Positions 9,665-22,121 of a DNA stretch of 64,000 nucleotides are shown here, one piece after another (the first letter of the stretch is position 1; every line of letters starts with the position of its first letter). The notes below the pieces were generated by a model. It was not told where the DNA came from. It did no database searches and worked only from the letters and a program-made list of their open reading frames with translations. The DNA comes from Branchipolynoe longqiensis (taxonomy: Eukaryota; Annelida; Polychaeta; Phyllodocida; Polynoidae). Where the stretch lies: assembly GCA_030323885.1 (NCBI GenBank), contig CM059186.1, forward strand, positions 154,537,064 through 154,601,063, given 5' to 3'. Both the position numbers and the translations under genes were made by a program.

Positions 9665-12600
9665 GTAAGTTAGCGACTATTGTTTGTTTGTTGGGGTTTT
9701 ACGTCCTGGCAACATCGAAGGTCATATCAGGACGAGTACCGATTTGTCTTGTGGCAGTGTGCACTTATGGCGACTATCCCAGTCACATTATCCTGATACT
9801 GTCCTAAACAGTCCTTGTCCTATCGTATTAATGCCGAGCTCTAGGCTAGGTACCGACAAGTATACATTTGATAAGTCATTGCTTTGAGTCGACCAGGAGT
9901 CCCTATCTCCCGTACGGGAAGCCTGCGCTCTACCGATTTGTCGACCGCGTCCGGTAGCTCTATATGTCCCACAATTTGGGGCAAGATTCTGAACAGAGCG
10001 GTGACTATATTGAGGAAGTCATTATTAGGCTTAGCCTATAGCAAATGCTGCAAAGCATTTTCTTCCAAACTCTAGCTCAACAAACTAAGAGATTCCATAG
10101 CTGCACTGACTGCTTGAAGCGTGTGCTTCATGTGGGCTTGTTTTACTTTTACGTATCCCACAATGCACCACGCTGCTGGCATTGCAAACTCGGTTATTCT
10201 AGAATATAGTGGTGTTATATTACTCATACGTATACATGTATGACCAAACAATGGGGTAGATCTCATCAAACAGAAGCACTTACTTAAATGTGATCCTACT
10301 GATATCGAAGTTACATACACGCTGGGGCCCTGGTTAAAATGTCTTCACAGAAGGGGAAATGTAAAGCTGCATAGTCCGATTAAAGCATCAAATTTACAAA
10401 TGAAACAGGTAAACAGTCATCTAAATTTGATTCTACCTGTCTAACTTAGATACTGGTACACTTATTAAGCACGTGTTGTCACACTGAAGGGCATATTGAG
10501 TTAATTTAATTTAATAGAGCCATGCTATGGTTACAGAGGTTTGGCATGCTCACTAACATTTGGCATGTTTGCACATATATCTCAAAAGATAGTCATTTAA
10601 AGTTACTTCAAATTAAAGTCGGGTAGATTATCAATTTAATATATTTATCTGTAAAAATGACAGAAACCATAGAATTATGCAACTTTAGGTCAATTCACTA
10701 TAAATCTTGTCACTGACACTGATGACAAGTAACGCAAACCTGTCCAGCCTTTTTGGGGTGTACACCAAATGCTGTACGTTTTCACTTCAAATATATTAAA
10801 GCTGGCCATTTTAAATTTTAAAAAGCTATTCCAAATCAAGAAGATTATAACGATCAACTTAATATCTTATTGAGTTTTATTTGAACAAAAATAAAAGTGA
10901 GCTAACCATACGGCTTCCCCAAGGGGTGATCTTCCAGCCATATACATTATAATTATCTAAAGAAAAGGAATATGCCAAGCTCCAAACAAGCGAATAACGT
11001 CTTTATTGTCATTTCTCATTGCAGCCAACCGTTCACCAGAGCCCTCTTCCAGCATCTCCTATAAGGACCAGGTGGCGCCTTCTAGCGTCTCCTACAAGGA
11101 CCAAGTGGCGCCTTCTAGCGTCTCCTACAAGGAGCAGGTGGCGCCCTCTAGAAGCCTGCTCATGATCCCTCGCGGCGGCGGCCGAAGGTTCTCCGTGAAC
11201 CAGCTGAGTTCGTTGCGGGAGTTGTACGTGAGGGACCCCTACCCGAGCAGGGAGGAGTACGGACGTCTAGGCGAGCAACTCGGGCTGAGCATCAAGTCAG
11301 TCCAGGTATGGAACCACATTGTAGACATTGTAGACAGTGTAGACAGGCAGGAGATTGGCAACAAATCATAACTGATATATAGTAATGCGTATATGTGATA
11401 TATAACGTATTATGCGAGTATAGATATACGGATGGGAATATTACTAATTATGTTATAGTCTGTAAGACAACACTGTACCGGTGGCTCCAAATATCATTAT
11501 AGACATTGCCCCGGGCTGCCACCCTCGACGGACACTATAAAGCACTGGGGTTACATCGCATCAATGCTATAAATTTACCTGTTACATATGTTCACATCAC
11601 CTTCATGGCCATCACATCCCTCAACATTCCCTGCATGCCCCCCCCCCCCCCCCCCACCCCCCCTCCGTGATATTTGCCTAAAGATGTTGTCTCATTGTAC
11701 ATAACCACCTGGAATTGGAAATAAAGCTAACGTATTTCCCAAACCCAACTATCTCGTTCTCCTTCGCCCATGCGCACCGACTAGCTATTTACCCACATCC
11801 CCCAATTTCCCCTTTCCAGATATGGTTCCAGAACAGGCGCACCCAGGTGCGGAAGCAGTCGAGTCCTCTCGCCTTCTACGACGACACCGCCTCAGACGAC
11901 GCCAAACATGACCACGACGACGGCGAGGACGGCGTGACGAGCGATGATTCCTCCCGGAGCCGCTCGGTGTCACCCCGGTCAGAGCAGGCGCACAGCGGCC
12001 CCGGCACACCGTCTGGCAGCGGCACCAGCGGCGGCGGCACCAGCAGCGATGACGCCGGCGGTAACGAGGGGGCGGCAGCGAAGAAGAAGCGCGCCCGGAC
12101 GGACCCTTGGACGTCGGCGCAGACGGAGTATGCGCCGATGACGGCCGTGCTGCTGCCGCCTGACCACCCGTTCTGCCGGCTGATGCCGTCAGAGCCCACC
12201 AGGCGCCGGGCCCGGGTCGCCGCCAAGTGCCCGTCACCGGAGCTCCTCGCCGACACCGCTGCCTCCTCGATTGTTGCGCGTCTGCAGCAGCAGGAACCAC
12301 AACAACAACAACAACGGGAACAACAACAACGGGAACAACAACAACAACAACAGAAGCAGCAGCAACAACAACAGAAGCACAAGCAGCAGCAGCAGCAGAA
12401 ACAGACACGCGCAGGCCGGAACCGGCGGCGGGCGCAGCGGGAGGCGCGCTTCGCCGAGCATACACAGCATCAATCGGAATCAGGGGCGACGGCGGGAGCA
12501 GGGACAGCGGCGGCGGCGGACTTAGCTCCCGTGCCGACCACCAGCAGACTGTGGCGGCCGCTCGACTCGCCCCGGGCCCCGGCGCTGCCCCGCCCGCTGC

Positions 12601-12926
12601 CCGACAACAACAATCCGTCCACCTCCCCGTCCCCGCTCGACCTCTCGGTGCCCGTGAAGCGGAAGCAGGACGCCCGGCAGGACCCCGGCGCCTCCCCGCA
12701 GGCGGCCCACCGGGCGTTGCCGGCCGGCTTGCCGATGGTGTACCCCGGGGCTTTCCCCTTCTACCACCCGGCCAGCGCGGCCTACCTGCATCCCATGATG
12801 CACCTCGGTCAGGTGCCGTTCAGCCTGCCGCTGGGGCTGTACGGCCAGCCGGTGGGTGTGTGGAACACGGGGCTGCCCTGTATGACTCCGACGACACACT
12901 CCCCGTCGCCGAACTCTGTCAAGTGA
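9526..12926 (+). CDS. Divergent PRD-class-like homeobox transcription factor (3 coding exons, 508 aa)
   Basis: CDS = 9526-9664, 11025-11305, 11820-12926; all splice sites are GT/AG and phases 1 and 0 match. The homeodomain is residues 95-154. It has the family landmarks F8, L16, Y20 (aromatic), Y25-P26, L40 and I47-W48-F49-Q50-N51 with R53. Val-Gln precedes the split between homeodomain residues 46 and 47, the intron position typical of PRD-class genes. No paired domain was found. Other parts are an N-terminal Ser/Pro-rich region, three 11-residue repeats (55-87), an acidic stretch (about 160-185) and a basic KKKRAR (228-233). A Gln-rich tract (about 295-335), PLDLS (412-416, a CtBP co-repressor-type site) followed by VPVKRKQ, and a Pro/Tyr/Met-rich C-terminus follow. 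The protein should be a nuclear DNA-binding regulator, perhaps a repressor. Helices 1 and 2 are too diverged to name an orthologue. The start is the first ATG of the open frame. Confidence 0.85.
9681..9955 (-). mobile_element. SINE-1 copy in homeobox intron 1
   Basis: Minus-strand copy. The tail (GGGGTTTTACGTCCTGGCAA on the plus strand) starts 16 bp after the exon 1 splice donor, and the tRNA-like head ends near CCTGCGCTCTACCGATT. Confidence 0.75.
10362..10687. mobile_element. MITE-A copy in homeobox intron 1
   Basis: It starts TAAAGCTGCATAGTCCGAT and ends AGAATTATGCAACTTTA. TA is present on both sides. Confidence 0.7.
11025..11305 (+). CDS. Homeobox gene coding exon 2 (11-aa repeats, homeodomain helices 1-2)
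   Basis: Acceptor TTCTCATTGCAG|CC, donor GTCCAG|GTATGG. It encodes residues 47-140. Three near-identical 33-bp tandem units (SS[IV]SYK[DE]QVAP) lie directly before the homeodomain. The exon ends exactly after homeodomain position 46. Confidence 0.85.
11378..11500. repeat. Dispersed repeat copy in homeobox intron 2
   Basis: It shares TATAACGTATTATGCGAGTA and TGTAAGACAACACTGTACCG with the pair at 17140-17260 and 17290-17470. Confidence 0.5.
11639..11663. repeat. Poly-C tract
   Basis: Nearly pure C run in homeobox intron 2, 160 bp before the exon 3 acceptor. Confidence 0.8.
11820..12926 (+). CDS. Homeobox gene coding exon 3 (recognition helix to stop)
   Basis: Acceptor CCCCTTTCCAG|ATATGG. It encodes residues 141-508, beginning IWFQNRRTQVRKQ, and ends at TGA 12924-12926. 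It is very G+C-rich with CAA/CAG, GGC and GAC triplet runs, which open long but spurious antisense frames. Confidence 0.85.
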   Translation: MWFQNRRTQVRKQSSPLAFYDDTASDDAKHDHDDGEDGVTSDDSSRSRSVSPRSEQAHSGPGTPSGSGTSGGGTSSDDAGGNEGAAAKKKRARTDPWTSAQTEYAPMTAVLLPPDHPFCRLMPSEPTRRRARVAAKCPSPELLADTAASSIVARLQQQEPQQQQQREQQQREQQQQQQKQQQQQQKHKQQQQQKQTRAGRNRRRAQREARFAEHTQHQSESGATAGAGTAAAADLAPVPTTSRLWRPLDSPRAPALPRPLPDNNNPSTSPSPLDLSVPVKRKQDARQDPGASPQAAHRALPAGLPMVYPGAFPFYHPASAAYLHPMMHLGQVPFSLPLGLYGQPVGVWNTGLPCMTPTTHSPSPNSVK

Positions 12927-13085
12927 TGCCGAGCGTGCAGTAAGCGGCACATGTACAGAACAGACAGTCGCAGAAGCATTTTGTACGCACCGTGCGGTAT
13001 TTATATGTGGATCGTTACCTTGTTTTATTTTTATACGTGTACATATTTATGCGGTAAAGATTGTGTTATTATTTTGTTCGTTAGA

Positions 13086-13091
13086 AATAAA
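13086..13091 (+). terminator. Polyadenylation signal of the homeobox gene
   Basis: AATAAA 160 bases after the stop codon, with GT-rich sequence downstream. It gives a short 3'UTR of about 180 bases. Confidence 0.6.
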
Positions 13092-13230
13092 ATGCATCTG
13101 CTCTGGTCCGAGCCTATTTGTGATATTCAGTGTTGTTAGTAAATCTTAAATGCAAAAAAATGCCACACACTTAGAATTAGCCAAAGCCAGTACGCATTCT
13201 TTGGTGTCGGTTTTTGTTATCTATGATATA

Positions 13231-13343
13231 TGATTGGTGGTTGCTTAATGCCGTGTCGGCAGCATAGGCCATATTCACGGCGAGAAATGGTTGTTTTTTG
13301 TTCAAACCATCGCTTTTACATGTAAAAGCAGACAATCAATTAT
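13231..13343 (-). repeat. Hairpin-tailed dispersed repeat, second copy
   Basis: It shares GATTGGTGGTTGCTT, GCCGTGTCGGCAGCATAGGC and AAAAGCAGACAATCAATTA with 1597-1690 and is slightly longer internally. Confidence 0.5.
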
Positions 13344-14296
13344 GTGCCAATAGACACTCATTAAATTAGAAAGCTCACAATCATATATAGGGAAACTATA
13401 TGAGGTGGTACGGTCCAGCTGCCCTCAAAAAGGCTAAAATATTTTCTTGTTTTACTTTAGTAAAAAGTTCATGCATACTGTCTGCAGTGTAGAATTGTTG
13501 CGCACGGCCAAAAAATCAACGCAACTTAGTAAAATGTGTGATATATGACATCAGATATCTGATATATCATATATGTATTTATTATAGATTATAAATATAA
13601 ACAATATATATATATATCGGTCTTCATAAGACCATATATGTTGCCAGGACATAAAACCCCAACAAACAATATATATCATCTATTGTTCAGAGGGAACAGC
13701 TAGCGGCTACATCAAGCTTAACTGGTCTACCCCCACCCGCAGACTCCGGACCTGATGCCATGATTTTCCGGCAGCTATCTATGGCATCAATCAATTCATG
13801 GAAGTATTGAGGTTGATTGTTACGAAAATCTTGTGCCACTTCCATAGATAGATAGCTAGTGTTATCATGGACCGTGACGATAGTGCTGGAGACATATATT
13901 TACGCCATTAGCACACATATACACTATTGGGTATAATCTGGATGATGATCAGGACAATTAAAGGAAGGGGATGATAGTCCATCAGTTCAAGCTGCATAGT
14001 GGGATAGTCCGATGAAAACATCAAATTTTCTTGATTTGATTCTACATATTTAACTTTGATCCAGGTGGTCTTATTAAACATAGAAAGGAATGTTATTTGA
14101 CATGGATCTTAAGAATTTCATGGTAGGCATGTGAATGTGATTGACAAAGCTGACAGCATAGATACTACAAGCATGCATATATGGCCCTTTTTGCCAACAC
14201 AGCTTTAAGTGATTTGGCAGTCAATCACCAGTCTCAAAGTACGGAGAAGCCACCACTTTACACTGAATCATCTGATATTTCAATTCAAATGTTGCG
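13344..14296. other. Intergenic space between the convergent genes
   Basis: It holds a SINE-1 tail fragment at 13617-13668 (ATGTTGCCAGGACATAAAAC) and a MITE-A left-end fragment at 13988-14120. A 52-codon minus-strand open frame at 13687-13845 has no recognisable domain. AATAAA or ATTAAA for the GMC gene was not seen within the first 300 bases past its stop. Confidence 0.45.
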
Positions 14297-14429
14297 CTAA
14301 TCACTGTTATCCAGAATGAAGTCTGCTGCCTTCTCGGCGATCATTATGACTGGAATGAGTGTGTTCCCTGAGGTGATATCAGGCATCACGGAGGCATCCA
14401 CGACACGCAGGCCATCAATACCTCGCACT
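14297..14429 (-). CDS. GMC gene exon 11 (C-terminus, stop)
   Basis: Acceptor TTTCTCTTTGCAG. It encodes residues 551-594, starting [16 protein letters not shown], with the catalytic-pair N573 in ITSGNT and MIAEKAAD. Stop TAG. Confidence 0.9.
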
Positions 14430-17400
14430 CTGCAAAGAGAAACTGTGAAGCTGCAAAGTCCCATCAAAGCATCTGATCTTAGAAACCAAAGCACTTATCT
14501 AGATTTGATCCTGCACATGGTAGGACTATACACAATATTCACAACGCATGCGACATCTGACGGCGACGGCGAACACTACGGTTATGGGTCTGTTGCCACA
14601 GCGCATACAAAAGCTATGGAAAGTACTAACTTTCAAAAGCAATTTAATAGAACATGTTACTGCTGAAGTTTATGGTGTCAGATTTGTGACTTACATGCCA
14701 ACAATACTTCGGAATATTTTCACTTCGAGTGACCTAATTAAAATAAAATTTTACACTTTTATAAGTCATTGGTTTGACTCGACCGGGAAGCGAACTCCCG
14801 ATCGCTCGCACGCGAGGCTCGCGTCCTCCCGATTCGGCCACCGCACTCAGTGGGGCCAAGTGGTCAAGGTGTCTTACTATGCTTTTTTAATCAATTAGTT
14901 AATTAATTAATAACATTATTTCATCGACTTATGATTAATCAATTAATTTCATCACCATTTACTAAATTTCAATGTCGAAGTATCAAACAAATAGGTAGTT
15001 CTGCAATATCCTTGCTCGATAGTCATTTTCATTGCTATATTGTATTATTTAATTTATTTAATATAAATGAATCTTTAACTAAGCCTCAATATCAAAACCA
15101 ACTGCGATACACTCTAGTTGCATCATTCACATTGACCCGAAGAATAATAATAAACTCTTCTAAGGCTTGAGGTATCCGATTAGGTATTTAATGCATTGTT
15201 TGTACAAATAAAGACATGGCTGCAAAATGTAGCTTAAGTTTAATCATTTGTTATTGTCATTACTTGTTCATTCACATCATTGAGACCAGCTAGATAAACA
15301 TCACTTTTCTGGGATCCTTTCTGTCTGTAAGGAATTTGTATGCATTTATTGTGTCACCTCAGTTCATTGTAAACATACGTTGCAGAGAGTTAAAATAAAA
15401 GAATTGAATTGAATCCTATATATATATATATATAACTAGCAGAGTGGTTAAGGAAACGGACGCCACGGGACGACACTCATGCGGCTACCGCCACCTGGGG
15501 GGAAGATCCGTAATTACATGTCGTGAGTCACACATGAGCGCAACATCCACGATGATGTATTTCCAAAGAACCTAACCAGACACATGGTTGTCAATAGATA
15601 CATGGTTGTCAATAGATACATGGTTGTCAATAGATACATGGTTGTCAATAATGCCAGCATTAACTGAGATAGCTACACCAAACATACCCCAAGTATTATT
15701 GGAGCCAATAATCTGGTCTATACATATCTTTTTTGTTTTACAAACGGGATAGGGTGTATTGTTGTTTTACGTCCGAGCAACATCTAAGGTCATATCAGGA
15801 TGGGTACCGACTTGGGACAGTGCGAACTCATGCCGACTGTTATAGTATTGCGTCACTGGGAGACCAGGCCGCCTGATATCCCAGACCTGATATCCCACAC
15901 AGCCACAGTATCCTGATCCGTGTCCCCGTTTTGGTAGATATGGGATTCAAACCCACGGTTCGAACCCTGGTCAAGTAAATCCAATGACTTAAAAAAATTG
16001 ATACTTGTTGCTTCCTAGCCAGGCACTTGGTATTATTAGGATAGGGCAAGGACTGGTAGGCTTAGTGTCAGGATAATGTGACTGATAAAAAGTGATATCA
16101 GGTCATAGTGCTGGCGGGCTGGTCTCCCAGTGGGGTAGCACTATAAAAGTCACCATGAGTGCGTACTGTCAAAAGTCAGGACACTTCCTGAAATGACCTT
16201 AGATGTTGCAAGGACGCAAAACTCCAACCACCAACCAACCAACTACTGGCAGGGAGTGCATTGCCGCCGCGGAGTGCCCACCTGAGTCTTGAGTCGACCA
16301 CTGCGGTGGGGTCGGACGCTGGCCCCATCTTGCAGGTGCCGACTGGGTGGTAGACCGTGAGCGTGTTGCTCCGCACATAGCACTCCCAGTAGGCATCAGT
16401 GTCGTGCTGCACGTGCGTGCAGTTCGGGTGCACGTGCTGCTGGCGGCGGGAGCCCAGCGCACGGAAAGCCGGCGTCTCCAGCAGCTGCTGGGCCTTCCGG
16501 ATACCTGCAACAACAAAATTAACAACAAACTCAGCCAAAATCCCAGGTAAAAACTCAACAAAGAACTCAACAAAGAACTCAACAAAGAACCCAACAAAGA
16601 ACCCAACAAAGAACCCAACAAAGAACCCAACAAAGAACCCAACAAAGAACCCAACAAAGAACCCAACAAAGAACCCAACAAAGAACCCAACAAAGAACCC
16701 AACAAAGAACCCAACAAAGAACCCAACAAAGAACCCAACAAAAAACCAACAACAAAAACCAACAACAAAAACAACAAAGAACCCAACAAAGAACCCAACA
16801 AAGAACCCAACAAAGAACCCAACAAAAAAAACAACAACAAAACCAACAACAAAAACAACAACAAAAAACACAACAAAACCAACAAAAAAAACAACAAAGA
16901 ACCCAACAAAGAACCCAACAAAGAACCCAACAAAGAACCCAACAAAGAACCCAACAAAGAACCCAGCAAAGAACTCAGCAAAGAACTCAGCAAAGAACTC
17001 AGCAAAGAACTCAGCAAATAACTCAGCAAAAAAACTCAGCAAAAAAACTCAGCAAAAAAACTCGACAAAAGAAACCAGCAAAAAACTCAGCAATCAATCA
17101 ATCAGTTCATCACTATTCATATCCGGACATGACGATGTAGGCCACATATATATGATGTATAGCGTATTATGCAAATATAAAGAATTACATTGTCTTACTC
17201 TGTAAGACCCATCACTGTACTGGTGGCGCCACCCGCAGCCCTCTTCTACTCCACCAGATTTTGAAAAGTGTTAGTCGTATCGGAGTATTTTCTTATGTTT
17301 ATGTGATGCATAACGTATTATGCGAGTATAAAGCTATGGAAGGGAATATTGCTCATTATTATTATTATTACTATACTCCATAAGACGCAACACTGTACCA

Positions 17401-20400
17401 GTGGCGCCATCTCGGCCCACCTCGCCTCCGCCGGATGTTGACAAGTTTCAATCGCACCGCAGCATTTTTTTCTGATGTGACGTGAAGGCTTTACCTTCGA
17501 CCATGATGTCGGCGTCCCGCTGGTGACTGAGATACTGTGGGTCGATGAGCGGGTGGTCGAAGGGGTTGGTCGAGGCGAGACGGACACTTCCGGTACTGAG
17601 TGGTCGGAGAAGCTTCACAAACAGCGTCACGCCGTGCCTGTACGCCTCCCCGGCATGCACCGCGTCAAACACCTGCAGGTGGCGCAGCAGCAATGTGTGT
17701 AGTAATAGTAATAATAATGTTCATTTAAAGTTGCATAGTCCGATCACGATTTAATTTTTGTCTTATTTTTTAAATAAATATATTAAATTGATCGTTATGA
17801 CCTACTAATCATTAGTCTGGAGTCATTTTGTTGAAAAATGGCAAGTTTTGAAGTAATTTGAGCTGAAAGAACCCAAAATACTTTTGACAAGCTTGCCAAA
17901 AGTCCTGTAGCTATGGCCACTATTGACATCTCGTGATGACCACGTGATGTAGAATGCCCTAAATAAAAAATAGCCTGGTCACCTAGCATTTTCTAGTGAT
18001 GGCGCCACGGCACCATCATTTATTTGTTTGTTGGCATGTGATGTGATGTGGGCTGACCTACTGATGTAAGTCGTTGAAGGTCATGGGATTGGAACCCATA
18101 TGTTCGAACCATGTTTTAGAGCTGCATGGTCTGAAGGAATATATAGAGCAATAGTAGCAGTTATTCTGGCAATTTTATGTTCGCCGTCGTGTCCACTACA
18201 GCCGAGTCTGTGGCCTGGTGTTGCGGTTTCAGCTGACTGCCATTTTCAGCTGACTGCATAGACTCAAACTCAAGGCATTGTCAATGGTCGTGAGCAATCT
18301 TCATACAGAAAATACAGGAAAAGTGAAATATCTCTAAAACCACACCACCTAGAAACAAATCGCTTGGTACACATATAGCAAACAACTTTACCAAAAACAT
18401 TATATTAAATTTATAAGGTTAGTGATGATGCTGTTAGATTTTGATGCATGCGCATGAAACTGACAGTCAGCTGAAAATGGCAGTCAGCTGAAACCGCGAC
18501 ACCAGGTTTTGACACGACACCGACACCGGCAGCTCAATAACAGGTCTGACACCTGTCGACAGACTACTGGCAAACAGGAAACAGACAAAGAATAGTAATA
18601 GTAATACTGGCCCAACTTCAGATTCGCCGTCGAATGCTCACAAGGAATATATAGAGCAATACTAGCACCTATCCGGCAATTTTATGTTCGCCATCGTCTC
18701 ACTACAGCCAAGTCTGTGGCTCGGCCTTTGACACTACACTGACACCGGCAGCTCAATAACATGTCCGACACTTGTTGACTGACACTACTGGCAAAGAGCA
18801 AACAGACAAGGAATAGTAATAGTAATACTGGCCCAACTTCATGTTCGTCGTCGCATGCTCACAATGAATATATACTGCTTTTCTAGCATGTCACTTACTT
18901 AATTATAACATCAGTGAACAATTTTTGTTTGTTTAATAAGTATTGAGTCAATATTTATTTGATAACATCTATGACATGTAAGACAACTTAAACAAAGCAT
19001 TTATAAAAACATACAAAATGCATACTCAGTTGGCTTCATGTGTCATTTCTTATGTTGGCATGGATTGTGTCCATTCTTTGTTTGACCGTAACTATGTGTT
19101 GTTATTAATTATTGTACTGCTTTTCTAGCATGTCACTTACTTATTTATAACAATTGCATCAGTGAAATCTTTTTGTTTGTTTAATAAGTATTGAGTCAAT
19201 ATTGGTTGATAACATCTATGACAAGTAAGACAACTTAAACAAAGCATTTATAAAAATATACGAAATGCATACTGAGTTGGCTTCATGTGTCTTTTCTTAT
19301 GTTGGCATGCGTTGTGTCCATTCTTTGATTGACCGTAACTATGTGTCGTTATTATTTATTGTACTGCTTTTCTAGCATGTCACTTACTTAATTATAACAA
19401 TTGCATTAGTGAACATTTTTTGTTTGTTTAGTAAGTATTGAGTCAATATTTATTTGATAACATCTATGACATGTAAGACAACTTAAACAAGGCATTTATC
19501 AAAACAAAATGCATACTCAGTTAGCTTCATGTGTCGTTTCTTATGTTTGCATGTGTTGTGTCCATTCTTTGTTTGACCTTAAGTGTATGTCTTTTTTTTT
19601 GTACAGCTATTCTAGCATGTCACTTGCATGATTATCAAATGTATTGTTCCCGGATAATAATATACATAATTATTACATCACTCTTATTCAGATCTGTAAC
19701 AATTATTTTAATACAAAATTCCATGCAACTTTATATCAACCCAGGCTATGGTGCCAGCAATACTACCACAGGAGATACTGGAACCTGACTAGGTACTTGG
19801 AATGAGGGTCAAGGCTACTGGCCACGAGATTGACCTAATTGGTTAATGGCTTCCTTGTGTGATGGGTTTCTCAAAGTAGGTTGAAGTAGTAAATTCACTG
19901 ATTATTCTATATATGCTGTCACAAATCACTTGTTAATGCACCAATATCTAAGATGGATATATATAATCAAATTAAGATACATGTTTTGGTTTTGAAAAAT
20001 AAATATTTCATCGGACCATGCAACTTTAAAAGAGCGTTCCAAGGTGCTGTACAATTAAAAAAAATGTAATCACAGAATTACCTATATAATTTTATTAAAA
20101 ATGCTGAAGGGCCCAGAAATTTCAATTATCAGAAAAGTTATCTGAGTTATCTGATCACCGTCGCCCTCCCCCCCCCCCCCCCCCCCAAACTTCAAACAGT
20201 ACCTCTAGATGCTGGTTGTAGCTCTTGGCGATCATCTCCCGCTGCTCGGGGTCGGTGCCTAGTAGGAGGCCATCAAAGATGAACTGGTAGAAGGGCTCGC
20301 CGTGGTCCGCCGTCTGGTTCGACCACCGGAAGAAGGCGGTGCCGGCCCGCCCCGGTCCCGCCATCGGGCCTGGGTGACAAGTCACAGCGCTACCCTTTAG

Positions 20401-22075
20401 TACCTTAAAGTTGCATGGTCCGAAGGTTTTGAGTTTCTGAGATAAATATATTAAATTGATTGTCATAATCTACCTTACTTTTAGTTTAAAGTAACTTTGA
20501 TTTAAAATGGCTAACGTTTGAAGTATTTGAAGTGTAAAGATGTCTAATTAATTTGGGCAAGCATGCCAACATTCTGACAGCATAGGCTTCTACTGTAACA
20601 GGTTCTATTAAATTGCCCCAGTAGCCCCTTCTATGTGGTGAACAATTATTAATAAGTGCACCATTATCAGAGTTGGATATGATGTCTCAAATCTATTTGA
20701 TTATCGATAATTGTTTTGGTTTTGAAAAGTTGATGCTTCATCGGACTATGCAGCATTAAGGCCTTACTAGCAACTGCTGATATAAACAAGCTACACTAGA
20801 ACTGTACACAAAAACCCCAAAAGATTATAGGTAATTGGACTAACACAATTTAAGAGAAAGGCCGGATTTTGACTGTTTGCAATCTACAAACAGCTACACA
20901 ATATTTGAATGATGTCTCAAATCTATTTGATTATCGATAATTGTTTTGAAAAGTTGATGCTTCATCGGACTATGCAGCATTAAGGCCTTACTAGCAACTG
21001 CTGATATAAACAAGCTACACTAGAACTGTACACAAAAACCCCAAAAGATTATAGGTAATTAGACTAACACAATTTAAGAGAAAGGCCGGATTTCGACTGT
21101 TTGCAATCTACAAACAGCTACACAAGATTTGAATGAAATTGGACTACTGATTCAAATTGGACTACTGTATATGAGAATCTTTGATAGGGCTGCGAAGGGG
21201 CGCGCACCCCACTTCCGGTTGCATCGGTAGAGCAGGGGCCTCGCGTGCAGGAGATCGGAGGTTCGGTTACCAGTCGAGTCAAAGCAATAACATAAAATTG
21301 ATACTTGTCACTCCCTAGCCTGGCGTTCGGGATTAATAGGATAGGGAAAGTTCAGTGTCAGGATAATGTGACTGAGTGGGATATCGGGTCATGGTACTGG
21401 CAGACAGATTTCCCAGTGGGGCAGCATTATAAAGTTCCCATGAGTGTGCACTTTCACAAGTCAGTACCCATCCTGATATGACCTTAGATGTTGCCAGAAT
21501 GAAAAACTCCAACAACCAACCAACTATATACATGTACGAAGAGCTCTTTTCCAAAACGTAGTAAGCGCCAATAAAAAAATGAGCTTGCAATGCCAATGCT
21601 AAGTTTGTAGATCACGTTTTAGAAAAGAGTTCTTATATATATATATGAAGAGCTCTTTAAAAAAATCCTATCTACAAACTTGGTATTGGCATTGCAAACC
21701 CATTTTTTTAAATATTGGTGCTGACTGCGTTTTGGAAAGGAGCTCTTCATATGTGCTAGTACCTGTGCCGAAGAGCTGGTACTGGATCCGAGCCTTAAGG
21801 TTGAGGTTATCAGGGTGCATTGTCACAGGCTCCTCCATGGTGTACACAACAGCGTCCGTCATCAGGTGGTCCTGGAGGTTCTGACCCACTGGTAGGTCCG
21901 CTATCACCGGAATCTGGGTCAACGAGACAATGAGTAACCACATGGGAATTAACAAAATTATTAAATAAATACAATAACACAAAGTGTCAATTTAAAACAC
22001 ACCATCTCACCCTCAAAATGGTTCTTGTCTGTGGAATTGTTCATTTGAACTTATTCTTGTAGGCTATTATTTTTA

Positions 22076-22121
<46 letters not shown>

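Noticed and set aside
11785..12943. Antisense and alternate-frame ORFs over homeobox exon 3 (up to 238 codons)
   Set aside because: Low-complexity translations (poly-Thr, poly-Leu, poly-Arg) of CAA/CAG and GGC triplet runs in a proven coding exon.
13687..13845. 52-codon minus-strand ORF starting MEVAQDFRNNQPQYF
   Set aside because: Protein-like composition but no domain, no splice partner, and no link to the GMC reading frame; insufficient support.
16176..17205. Open frames of 268-288 codons with NPTK or GFFV repeats
   Set aside because: Translations of the 12-bp array joined to GMC exon 10; the true exon ends at 16504 with a splice acceptor.
17140..17470. Additional GMC exon in intron 9
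   Set aside because: The phases of exons 9 and 10 already join to give the family block MVEG-IRKAQ; the sequence here is a dispersed repeat.
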